Shown: positions 16,801 to 22,802 of the stretch, in pieces
How positions within the stretch are numbered: the stretch's first letter is position 1
How the letters are laid out: each line of letters begins with the position of its first letter
Notes under the pieces: generated by a model
Databases searched by the model: none
Seen by the model: the letters and a program-made list of their open reading frames with translations, nothing else
What the model was told of the DNA's origin: nothing
Made by a program: the position numbers and the translations under genes
NCBI GenBank assembly: GCA_023386835.1
Contig: JAEWIY010000085.1
Span: 1 to 23,811 of the forward strand
Length of the DNA: 23,811 nucleotides
Reading direction: 5' to 3'
Source of the DNA: Verrucomicrobiota bacterium
GTDB taxonomy: Bacteria; Verrucomicrobiota; Verrucomicrobiia; Opitutales; Opitutaceae

Positions 16801-16824
16801 GGAGCATGGACAAGTCGTTTTCAT
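10873..16824 (-). CDS. Giant secreted multidomain protein: sugar dehydrogenase-like propeller, PKD/Ig, three LamG-like domains, DUF1080
   Basis: 1983 aa. A long n-region and hydrophobic core (residues 31-45) form a signal peptide, with cleavage near GFGA|PPP (50). Residues about 55-465 are a glucose/sorbosone dehydrogenase-type (PQQ sGDH-like) propeller; the expected active-site His is H190 in SCCHFGG, preceded by vicinal Cys188-Cys189. Then come a PKD domain (470-555, FGDGTS), an Ig-like stretch (559-660) and a stretch at about 675-745 resembling beta-rich repeat modules. LamG-like jelly rolls lie at 763-985, 1090-1311 and 1765-1983. Ig-like linkers are at 990-1080 and 1315-1405. A DUF1080/3-keto-glycoside hydrolase-like module is at about 1411-1663 (LFNGQALSG... 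GEWNQLVV...YLNGTKI). A putative Ig domain is at 1665-1750. No C-terminal sorting signal is seen. The likely role is extracellular glycan binding and oxidation or cleavage; catalysis is untested. Start ATG 16824 is the only reasonable one. Confidence 0.9.
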   Translation of the reverse strand: MKTTCPCSHVTTFASPADFARLLRPCPQAFRWALTLLVLGWCLPHAGFGAPPPQFAVEDVLTGIKQPISLRFLPDGRLLVLQKEGRILIADVSTVPAQFQLYLDLGSAAHPHGIIFDQERGLLDIAIDPAFPSSPYIYLLYTPATGPNGPRTRVSRFTHVANSGGLTSRASPGSEVILWQETDGYDSCCHFGGAVDFGPDGRLWITVGDHFQGSYASSLEHAGGKVHRINKNGTIPADNPYADGAGPNVDSTFAIGLRNPFRARWDLVGNRFYIAEVGGNTQSVAWEDLHVIDYDPVTQSFVDEDYGTAQDNHTYDGINFGWPTVEGLPPHTHFPGAVIDPVVGEPIFAYRHNGESSAINGGVAYRGSQFPASYAGVYFYADSTRDFIRYLRFAADGSVIPNPNPDPPSLDVPDQISYTFDLEPVGRVVALDVGPDGSLYMVSFTDSGAAKGPNPSTLGAVRRYVYDGGNNRPVISDFAVTPTSGASPLNAMFSFRASDPDNHPMTYVLDFGDGTSTSPTPLAPNTLVTIPHTYSADGSYRPRLLVSDPTHTSSEEKVLPVGTPPTITSLVSSNSRPGASGTSFRFGDTITFSATATDTEDGPLTGAHFTWSVDFVRPDNTHPAFGPTSNATSINFLIPSQGQGFSGPVYYRCYLAVTDSSGLTASSFIDIFPEKANITFNTVPSGIVVQVDGNTAQATPFTMDTLINFSSVITVLDERCLNGTRYVFSQWSNGPTTAQQVYTVPPTDSTLTATFTNSGPCVGPPTDGLVMHLKSDVGLVVNGSTVTAWEDQSGNNNVLSAVGGPSRILNALNQQPIVHFDGVDDALARSGFVGLPEGSADRSVFMVVRYNSLGSGNGWAGFAYGATQNNKVFGVTLTPSGALGVQGWGAANDITSTATTGNLGEWMVQGAVYSGGVVTQYKNNQLIGTKTHAFATAPGGVRLGEELNGGRNLNMDVAEVLVYNRALSVQERQLAFDYVQTRYAIGSAPNTPPVVTIVSPPNGSSYTLAQMPITLTATATDTQDGNVSASIVWTSNLSGRLGDGASINVSLPVGTHVITAEAVDSALAAGTADVSVIVNENTPPAGSLPTAGLVVHLESDLNVSMQSGNTVAGWLDQSGMGNDLLAGGNPQLISAGTPAGRPALRLDGNDKLERLHASAPLGGLPTGNANRTLVVVGRYVSSTAWAGVAYGNGANNQGFGSIVKHPTGELVLHGWGSGNDLVTTTPGLGAGWMITTATLNNSVGTLHKDNVQIGQWTHTYATALNRLSIGAEIKSLGYVAMDVAAVLIYNRALNATERGQVDAYLRNKYIASAPGNTAPAVTITAPPNNSTYPAGTAITFAGTASDTTDGNLSSSISWSSNLSGALGTGASVTTSTLAVGTHTITASVVDSGGLPGSATRTVTVTANDAIAPTSVIPLFNGQALSGVSPWFSTSGASDPNGVFQVSNGLLHVSGNAWGALMTNARYRDYKMVLEFKWGSQTFSPRQGKAKDAGVCIHSNGVEGGWSGLLMPSLQVQVMDGSLGDLLLLKGNDASGNPVPMSFNSAVNQVTCTSSNWNCRGGYRWNASGNPLTLSDDLGTVHWSGWDPGWQDVAGYRGQTVVESPDGEWNQLVVIASGSTVQVYLNGTKINEATNVTPSAGKIQLEVEWAEYFVRRWELHPLAAAIGPAIVTASLPGATQHSSYSKTLQAVGGITPYTWSVASGALPPGVSLNVNTGALSGTPTVAGTFPVSLRATDASGLTSTQPYSLVVTASSGGATPPVTAGLVLHLDAGQGVTTNGSTVTAWSDLSGRNNHLTAGGNPQLTPSGTPAGRPAISLDGNDKLERLHASAPLNGLPTANANRTVFLVARYTAAASSAGFAYGNGANNQAFGVIVRDSSGALALQGWGNSNDLVSTTAGVGAGWLVQAGMVEGSAGKLFKNGSQIGQKSKTYNTVLNRIVIGQEIAQLGYVTMDVAAVLLYDRALNTTERNAVQAYLQSRYLTP
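10876..11532 (-). repeat. LamG-like module copy 3 (C-terminal)
   Basis: Encodes residues about 1765-1983 of the giant protein. By eye it is roughly 60% identical in protein to copy 2, including identical stretches such as NDKLERLHASAPL and AYGNGANNQ. It ends in the shared MDVAAVL-YDRALN-TER motif. Confidence 0.8.
12892..13557 (-). repeat. LamG-like module copy 2
   Basis: Encodes residues about 1090-1311. It is the closer relative of copy 3: both contain GTPAGRPA, NDKLERLHASAPL and GANNQ. The DNA at about 13360-13450 and 11344-11440 is correspondingly similar, suggesting a recent internal duplication. Confidence 0.8.
13870..14538 (-). repeat. LamG-like module copy 1 (divergent)
   Basis: Encodes residues about 763-985. 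It shares the frame of the other copies (V-HL-SD-G opening, W-DQSG-NN, NMDVAEVLVYNRALS-QER ending), but the central part differs, lacking the LERLHASAPL segment. It looks like an older copy or an independently acquired module. Confidence 0.75.
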
Positions 16825-16947
16825 GGCCGAGGGGCGCGCTGGGGACTTGAGCCCGCCCGTTGACGGTTCGAGAGGAGATGGAGGGACGAGCTGGCCCGCT
16901 GGAGAACAGGGGCGTGGCGCTGGACCTTGGAAGAGAGTGCACGGGAA

Positions 16948-17898
16948 TCAGGCGTAGCCGAGTTGGCGAAGCTGTGGGCCGGCCTCGGCCTCGATCGTGG
17001 CCAGATCTTCCGGCTTGAAGACGGAGGCCCATTGTCCGACCGAGCTGTCGTGGGCGTCGGCCGCACGTTCCAGAACGCGACGGACGGATTCGTCATCGGC
17101 TTCACCGAGGAATTGGAGCAGCGGCAGGAGCGTTTCGCGCGGCTGACGTACCAGATCCTCGTACCGCAGGTGAAACTGGGTGTGCGCCGGCAACGCGGTG
17201 CGCAAGTGTTCGATCTGCTCCGCGTGGCGCCGCCAGATCCAAATGCATCGGTGGACGTCGCTCGTTTCGGCAAAGTGGGTGGCCCGTTCCGGCTCGATAT
17301 AGAAGTGAGGGTAGGGACCAAACAGATACCCACCCGGTTCGCGCCGGCGCGTGTGCAGTCCGTCGCGGCGATGCCACGGTTTTCGGAGCAGGGAGAGTGC
17401 GGTATCACGCCCGTCGCGCGTGATGATAACGAACTGGGCGTCCGGAAAGAGGCTGAGCAACGTCGAGGCAATCCAGGTGTGATTCGGATTCTTCTCGATG
17501 ATACGCGGTCCATGCCCGGGAGCGGTCAGCAGCAGGGCGCGCAAACAGAGCTGATAGACCAGTCGCGTCTGCCACGTGGGGGCAGGCTGCTGAAACGCAA
17601 ACCGGGTGTGGTACTTCAGGATCGGCGGCTCGAAATAGTAGCTGGAGGACGGCAGTGCATCGAGCACCTGGCCGAGGAAGGTCGTGCCGGACCGCGGACA
17701 GCCCAGGATGAAGACGGGACGCCGGAGCGGGCGCAGGGCGCCCGCGCGCGTTCGCCAGCGACCGCCTTCCGCTGGGTTCAGCCGACGCTGTTTGCGTTCG
17801 AAGCGGAAGGTGCTCCGCCATTTGGCCAGGTAGGCGCGCCCGCGCAAATTGGCCACCGGTTCCAGTGTCATGGGAAGATCGCCGAAGGAGGTGCTCAT
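16948..17898 (-). CDS. Sulfotransferase family protein (PAPS-dependent)
   Basis: 316 aa, cytoplasmic or membrane-associated. The 5'-phosphosulfate-binding loop is FILGCPRSGTTFLGQ (C67-T73) and the 3'-phosphate-binding segment is ITRDGRDTALSL (R161, D165, S169). The family transfers sulfate from PAPS to a hydroxyl or amino group, often of a glycan. It is the last gene of the leftward surface-polysaccharide unit, 28 bp after the ASPIC-domain gene, so a glycan acceptor is likely. A basic N-terminal stretch (residues 20-60) precedes the fold. Start ATG 17898 is used, and Met10 (17871) is an alternative. The 123-bp gap to the next leftward gene suggests that the giant-protein gene has its own promoter. 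Confidence 0.9.
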   Translation of the reverse strand: MSTSFGDLPMTLEPVANLRGRAYLAKWRSTFRFERKQRRLNPAEGGRWRTRAGALRPLRRPVFILGCPRSGTTFLGQVLDALPSSSYYFEPPILKYHTRFAFQQPAPTWQTRLVYQLCLRALLLTAPGHGPRIIEKNPNHTWIASTLLSLFPDAQFVIITRDGRDTALSLLRKPWHRRDGLHTRRREPGGYLFGPYPHFYIEPERATHFAETSDVHRCIWIWRRHAEQIEHLRTALPAHTQFHLRYEDLVRQPRETLLPLLQFLGEADDESVRRVLERAADAHDSSVGQWASVFKPEDLATIEAEAGPQLRQLGYA

Positions 17899-17926
17899 GG
17901 TTGAAGGTGGTGGAGGAGAAAGTGAG

Positions 17927-19876
17927 TCACTGAAGAACGGATACGGAAGGATCTACCGAAATGATTGGGTCGAGCGCGGGGGCGTCATCGTGCCGGACGA
18001 CCAAAAGCTGGTTCGGATTGGCCGCCGGGATCGACTGGCGGCGGCCATCCGGCCAGAGGATGCGAAGGTCAACCGGGGCTGAGTTCGCGCCCAAACCGAA
18101 GTAGACGCGGTAGTGTCCTTGGGAATGTTGCGCTCCCTCAGCCTGACCAACCTCGCTCATCTGGTAGCGATCGCCGTGCCAGAGTTCGATTCGCGCACCC
18201 ACGGCGGGCCGGTTCGACTTGGGGCCGATCAACGCCACGTGCAGCCAATGGTGATCCGGTGGCGGCGGGACGCGGTAAAGATAAAGGTCCCAGGCGCGGG
18301 GCCGAAAGAGCGGTTTTCGTTGCACCACTTTTTCAAGCTGCGCACGAAGGCTGCTCAACGGGTTCGGAATGGAGACGAGGAGATCGCGCGTCCCGTTGTT
18401 GTCGGCGTCAAACCAGGTGCAGAGCACGCGGCGATCCGACAGCAGATTCGAAGAGCGGAAAGAGAACTTACCGGTGCGCTCGAACTGGCCGTCGCGATTC
18501 TGCCGATACAGACCTTGGGGCAGCGTGTGCAGGTCCAGGCGACCGTCGTTGTCGACGTCCACCCAGCTGGCGGCAAAGCTGCGTTCCGGCAAGCCCAGCG
18601 CGGCGAGCGGCACTGCGACGAACTGTCCGTCCTGCTGCTGGAGCAGGAGGTTGCCCTTCCTGGAGGCGAGCAGCACGTCGGTTTGACCGTCGGAGTCATA
18701 ATCACCGATGGTCACTTGTGTCGGTTCGCCCGATAGGGGTGCAATTTCGGTGGGCTGGAAGGTGCTGCCCTGCTTGCGGAAAAGCTGTACGGAACGTGCG
18801 TTCGCCCACAGCAGCGCGCGTTCATGGCCGGGAGCGAGGCGCAGCCAGACGGCCCGGCCCTGACCCGGTGTATCCAGATTGTGCGACGCTGCCGCCTCGC
18901 GGAACGTCCCGTCCTCCTGCTGCAGGAAGAGTTGGTTGGGCGCATCCTGGTTGGGTGGTTCAACCCGGCCGTTGACCACAAAGAGGTCGAGCCGTCCGTC
19001 GCCGTTGACATCGACCCACTGTACGCTGCGCCCGGGCATGCCGGCCTTCACGAGTCCCGAGCCCGCGGGGTGGCGGGAAAAACGGCCGTCGGTTCCGACG
19101 AAGAGTTCATCTTCCGCGGCGGGATCTGTTTCAGCCAGGCGGCCTTCATCGCCGCCGCGGACAAAAAAGACATCCGTCTGGCCGTCGCCGTCATAGTCGG
19201 CCCAGGCTGCCCCATGGCGGTCCTGTTCCGTTAAGCGGAAACGCGCTTGTTGCGGCGAGACGCGGCCCGGCCCGACAAACACGCGGTCGAGCGGTACGGC
19301 AGGAGCGAGTTCGAACTCGGGCCGGAAGTAGTAACGCCAGGACGCGATCACGATTTCGGAGCCTGCGGGGAGTTCAAACTGGTGCAGGGTTTCGTCGAGT
19401 CGTGTGACGACCGCGCCGCCCCGACTTCTGATGTGCAACTCCCGTGGCAGACGGAACGTGCCCTGGGCGGAGAAGTCCGCGGTGCTGACGAGCCTCAGTC
19501 GGCCATGTTCCCAGTAGATGTACAGGCCCGGGCCATCGAGGGCGGGCCGTTCGTCTCCAATCTCGATGCCTGGAAACTCGGCACTTTGCGACAGGCCCAA
19601 TTCCACCAGACGCTGCGCGTATCCAGCATTCGGTTGCGCGAGCAGCAGCGTTTGGCGATTGCTGTGGTTGATCGAATAGATGTCCAGCCGGCCGTCCGCG
19701 TTGAGGTCGGCCACACCCAGATCGTGCAGGTCGTAAGTCCGCGCGATTCGTTCGCTGGTCACGCCCTTGGGAACGGTCAGTGGAGAGCGGGCGGTCTGGT
19801 ATTGCCAAAGCTGCCACAAGCCGGAGGCCAGGACGGCGCCCGCCAATAGGAGCAGGATGCCGCGGAGTCGTGACAT
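17927..19876 (-). CDS. Membrane-anchored FG-GAP/VCBS propeller protein with C-terminal ASPIC/UnbV domain
   Basis: 649 aa. A single N-terminal hydrophobic segment (about residues 5-22) acts as an uncleaved anchor or signal. The body is an integrin-alpha-like propeller with at least six calcium-loop motifs: DLNADGRLD, DYDGDGQTD, DVNGDGRLD, DYDSDGQTD, DVDNDGRLD and DADNNGTRD. The last 130 residues contain an ASPIC/UnbV domain, recognisable by AVGARIELW, the YFGLGA motif and LRILWPDG. The protein is expected outside the membrane and to bind Ca2+. The family (CRTAC1-like) has no settled biochemical function. It sits inside the polysaccharide unit, 51 bp after the flippase and 28 bp before a sulfotransferase, so a role in assembling, anchoring or recognising the glycan is inferred. 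ATG 19876 is preferred over an upstream GTG at 19903. Confidence 0.9.
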   Translation of the reverse strand: MSRLRGILLLLAGAVLASGLWQLWQYQTARSPLTVPKGVTSERIARTYDLHDLGVADLNADGRLDIYSINHSNRQTLLLAQPNAGYAQRLVELGLSQSAEFPGIEIGDERPALDGPGLYIYWEHGRLRLVSTADFSAQGTFRLPRELHIRSRGGAVVTRLDETLHQFELPAGSEIVIASWRYYFRPEFELAPAVPLDRVFVGPGRVSPQQARFRLTEQDRHGAAWADYDGDGQTDVFFVRGGDEGRLAETDPAAEDELFVGTDGRFSRHPAGSGLVKAGMPGRSVQWVDVNGDGRLDLFVVNGRVEPPNQDAPNQLFLQQEDGTFREAAASHNLDTPGQGRAVWLRLAPGHERALLWANARSVQLFRKQGSTFQPTEIAPLSGEPTQVTIGDYDSDGQTDVLLASRKGNLLLQQQDGQFVAVPLAALGLPERSFAASWVDVDNDGRLDLHTLPQGLYRQNRDGQFERTGKFSFRSSNLLSDRRVLCTWFDADNNGTRDLLVSIPNPLSSLRAQLEKVVQRKPLFRPRAWDLYLYRVPPPPDHHWLHVALIGPKSNRPAVGARIELWHGDRYQMSEVGQAEGAQHSQGHYRVYFGLGANSAPVDLRILWPDGRRQSIPAANPNQLLVVRHDDAPALDPIISVDPSVSVLQ

Positions 19877-19927
19877 GGGGTGAGGGGAACTCTGGGGCGG
19901 CACGGGCGCGCCGCGGAGTGGCGTGGT

Positions 19928-21442
19928 TTAGCCGTCGACGTGCGGCAGGCGGACGGCGGGAGCAGGTGTCGCACCGAACGACCGCAGACGATCGGCTGCA
20001 GTCCGACGAAGACCGGTCAGGGCGGCTCTCGGGCCGGGTGACAGCAAGGTCAGGGCGGCAAACAACGAGAGCACGATCGCCACGGTGCCGAGCGCCTGCA
20101 GCGGCCCGAGATTGGGCTGATGCACGTTCCGGTACACGGCCACCATGGCGGCCACCGCGCAGGCGCCGGTCGTGGGGGCGACACTCCCGATGAGAGTCCG
20201 GAACGGGATTTCCGTTTTCCGACTCGCGTAGACGAACAGCAGCGGGAAACGGAGGAGCAGTCCGCCGAGGCCGTAGCTCAGCGCCACTCCGAGCACACCC
20301 CAGGGAAGGCCAATCAGCAGGCTGCCGAGCACGAGGCCGGCGTTGGCGAGTTTCCATTTCAGCAGTGCGCTGCCTTCACCTTTGGCGATCAGCACAGAAT
20401 GAAGGAAGACCGAGCACGGCTCGACCATCGCAAAAGGCATCAATGCCATGAACAGCGGCACGCATGCCACCCAGGCGGGGCCGAGCACGATGCCAACGAT
20501 CTGTGGCGCCAGCGAAAGTGAGAGCAATACGATCAAGGCGCCGCCGAGCGCGATGATCTGCAGCACCGCCGTTACGCTTCGAGTGAAACGTGCCGGCTCG
20601 CTGGCTGTGCGGAAAATGGCCGCGCGCGCCACCGCCGAGAGCGGCGACACAAATTGGTTGAGCGGCGCGTGCAGGAGATTTTGCGCACGGTTGTACAAAC
20701 CCAGTGGCGCCGCGCCGAGGAAGGAGCCCACCACAAGGGCGTCAAAACCCTGTGTGGCCCGCGCGACGGCATTGGCACCCATGATCGAGGAACCGAAACG
20801 GAGAAAGGGTCGGATTTCCGGATACGAGAAGCGGAAAGCCGGGCGCCAGTCGTGGAAGAGGAAGAGGAGAAGGTTGCTGAACAGGCGCTGGGAAATCTCG
20901 ATCGCCGGCAAACACCAGAGTCCGGCGCCCACCATCGCCAGGCCGATCCCGAGCGCGCTCGACAGAACGTCCGCCACGATCTCGGAGACGACCTGAAGGT
21001 GAAACTGAAGATCGCGCTGCATGAGTGCGACCCGCTGGGCGCGAAAGCTGGTGATGAAGGCGGCCAACCCGAAACACGGAAACAACAGGGTCATCTCGGG
21101 ATGGTTGTAGAGCTGTGCGGCGACCGGCCCGAGCAGCACCGTGAGCAGGAACAGCAGCCCGCCGAGACCGACATTCAGCCAATACATGCTGCTCGACTGG
21201 AGATGGGTGACCTCCCGCGCTTGTAGGGTCGCGGTGGAGAGACCGGCGTCCTGGAAGAGCCGCAGCACACTTGTGATCGCCGTGACCAGCGCGACTAGGC
21301 CGTAGTCGGCGGGAGTGAGAAAACGCGCCAGCACCGCCAGCGTGCCCAGCTTGATCGCGAAACGTATGAGCTGGCCGCCGCCGGCGGAGAGAGCCCCGTT
21401 GACGGCCCGGGTTTTGAGCGAGTGGGGACGCGAGCCTTTCAT
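19928..21442 (-). CDS. Polysaccharide flippase, Wzx/PST family (MOP superfamily)
   Basis: 504 aa, integral membrane protein with about 12-14 hydrophobic segments. It begins SLKTRAVNGALSAGGGQLIRFAIKLGTLAVLARFLTPADYG in spirit: the ARFLTPADYGLVAL motif after the first helix is characteristic of WzxC-like/PST exporters of O-antigen or exopolysaccharide units. It moves lipid-linked oligosaccharides across the inner membrane. The start overlaps the stop of the glycosyltransferase by 4 bp (ATGA at 21439-21442), so the two are translationally coupled. The C terminus (about residues 465-504) is hydrophilic and cytoplasmic. It is followed 51 bp later by the ASPIC-domain gene. Confidence 0.93.
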   Translation of the reverse strand: MKGSRPHSLKTRAVNGALSAGGGQLIRFAIKLGTLAVLARFLTPADYGLVALVTAITSVLRLFQDAGLSTATLQAREVTHLQSSSMYWLNVGLGGLLFLLTVLLGPVAAQLYNHPEMTLLFPCFGLAAFITSFRAQRVALMQRDLQFHLQVVSEIVADVLSSALGIGLAMVGAGLWCLPAIEISQRLFSNLLLFLFHDWRPAFRFSYPEIRPFLRFGSSIMGANAVARATQGFDALVVGSFLGAAPLGLYNRAQNLLHAPLNQFVSPLSAVARAAIFRTASEPARFTRSVTAVLQIIALGGALIVLLSLSLAPQIVGIVLGPAWVACVPLFMALMPFAMVEPCSVFLHSVLIAKGEGSALLKWKLANAGLVLGSLLIGLPWGVLGVALSYGLGGLLLRFPLLFVYASRKTEIPFRTLIGSVAPTTGACAVAAMVAVYRNVHQPNLGPLQALGTVAIVLSLFAALTLLSPGPRAALTGLRRTAADRLRSFGATPAPAVRLPHVDG

Positions 21443-22704
21443 GCGCGAGGGGCGGCCAGGGTCGTATCGAGCATTCGGTTACGAGCGCCTTCGAGGGCGG
21501 ATTGAAGTCCGGCCGCGACGGTCGCCGCGAAGGCCGCGAAAGTGTAATCCTGTTGCACCCGTTGGCACCCAAGCTGGCCGCGCGAGAGGGTTGCGGTGCG
21601 ATCGGCCAACGCGGAGCACGTCGTGTCGATCATTTCCTGCGCATGGTTGCAGGTCAGGATGGCACCCGCCTCGACCAGCGAACGGAAACCGCGGGCGCCG
21701 CTTCGGGTCGTGATGCAAGCCCGGCCGTGCGCGAGAGACTCAAGCACCTTGACGTTGGAGCCGGCGCCGGACGGCACCGTGCAAAGGGTGGCGGTCGCGG
21801 AGGCATATGCGTCGTCGACGTTCTCCACGTAGCCGATCACCTCCACTTGGCGGTTTGAGGACCAACGTGTGCGTTGCGCCGGCGGAAGGGAGCTGCCGTA
21901 GATTCGAAGAATGGCCTTCGGGCGCGACGCGAGCACGCCCGGCCAGACCTCGCGCAGAAACCAGTCCACTCCGTGGACATTCGGGCGGTACGCATAGGAA
22001 CCGATCGTCATCACCACCTCGCCTTCAGGTATGCGGTCCGTGAGTTTCCCGGGGGCGTGGAAGGGGATGTTGGGCAAGACGTGGGCGCGACGGAGCGGCG
22101 GTTCGGAAAGGTTGTCCGGATTGGCCACCCAAAGCGTTTGCACTGTATCCAGAACTCCGGGCAGGCCGACGTGCAGGTGACGCAGGTGCCGTTCGAGGAT
22201 GGCGCGCTCGACCGAGTTGACGCGGCCCTCCAACCGCGAACGGTACCGATCCGGGTCCCAATCGTCCACGTCCAGCGCCAGGGGCGCCGGGCTGTGTCGA
22301 TGCAGGCCGAGGCAGGCGATCGAGCGCGTGAATCGACCGACAATGACATCGTAGTCCGACAAGTTGACGGCGCGTTCAACTTGGGCGCGCAGTTGCGGTT
22401 GTTCCTGGATGAGCCACCGACTGCCATCAGCGCTGTGACTCAAACGCTTTCGCCAACGCCGCGAAAGCGGCAGCCATCGCCATGCGCCTCGATCTTCCGG
22501 CCCTTGGATCGGGAGGCATGCACGTAGGCGAAACTCCCGCTCCAACCGAGCCGTCTCCATTGCCGTGAAACGGCCGGGGCGGGTCAGCAGCACCAGGTCC
22601 ACTTCTCCGCAGGCGGCCAGCGCCTGATAGAGCAGATGAGTGCGTTGCGCACCGCCGGAGGCCGTGGGCACGGGCGAGACGTGAGTGACCAGGAGCAACT
22701 TCAT
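21439..22704 (-). CDS. Glycosyltransferase, GT4/GT1-like (GT-B fold)
   Basis: 421 aa from ATG 22704, where the sequence becomes typical of the family (MKLLLVTHVSP). The N-terminal Rossmann domain has a SGGAQRTHLLYQAL loop. The C-terminal nucleotide-sugar-binding domain includes the GSYAYRPNVHGVDWFL segment and GAGSNVKVLESLAHGRACITT, which holds the conserved Glu. Proteins with the R-PNVHGVDWFL segment are typically GT4-like enzymes in polysaccharide clusters. Donor and acceptor sugars cannot be read from the sequence. It is co-transcribed with the flippase (4-bp overlap) and lies 98 bp after a sulfotransferase. The open frame extends to 22836, but that extension is not family-like. Confidence 0.9.
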   Translation of the reverse strand: MKLLLVTHVSPVPTASGGAQRTHLLYQALAACGEVDLVLLTRPGRFTAMETARLEREFRLRACLPIQGPEDRGAWRWLPLSRRWRKRLSHSADGSRWLIQEQPQLRAQVERAVNLSDYDVIVGRFTRSIACLGLHRHSPAPLALDVDDWDPDRYRSRLEGRVNSVERAILERHLRHLHVGLPGVLDTVQTLWVANPDNLSEPPLRRAHVLPNIPFHAPGKLTDRIPEGEVVMTIGSYAYRPNVHGVDWFLREVWPGVLASRPKAILRIYGSSLPPAQRTRWSSNRQVEVIGYVENVDDAYASATATLCTVPSGAGSNVKVLESLAHGRACITTRSGARGFRSLVEAGAILTCNHAQEMIDTTCSALADRTATLSRGQLGCQRVQQDYTFAAFAATVAAGLQSALEGARNRMLDTTLAAPRA

Positions 22705-22779
22705 GAAAAGGGCCGAGTTCCCGATGGCAGTCGGAGCGGGGTAGGGCAGATCATTCATCTGGGCGGAATCACGTCCACC

Positions 22780-22802
22780 CGGGGACCGGCAAACGGGCCC
22801 CG
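22780..22802. terminator. Hairpin immediately after the second sulfotransferase stop
   Basis: CGGGG and CCCCG pair, followed by one A/G mismatch and a CC/GG pair around a 7-nt loop. The stem begins at the base next to the stop codon at 22803. No T-run follows, so it may be a partial or Rho-dependent stop or a processing site between the first and second genes of the unit. Confidence 0.35.

Noticed and set aside
17965..18975. Plus-strand 336-codon open frame opposite the ASPIC gene
   Set aside because: Arg/Gly/Pro-rich shadow; the opposite strand encodes clear calcium-loop repeats and an ASPIC domain.
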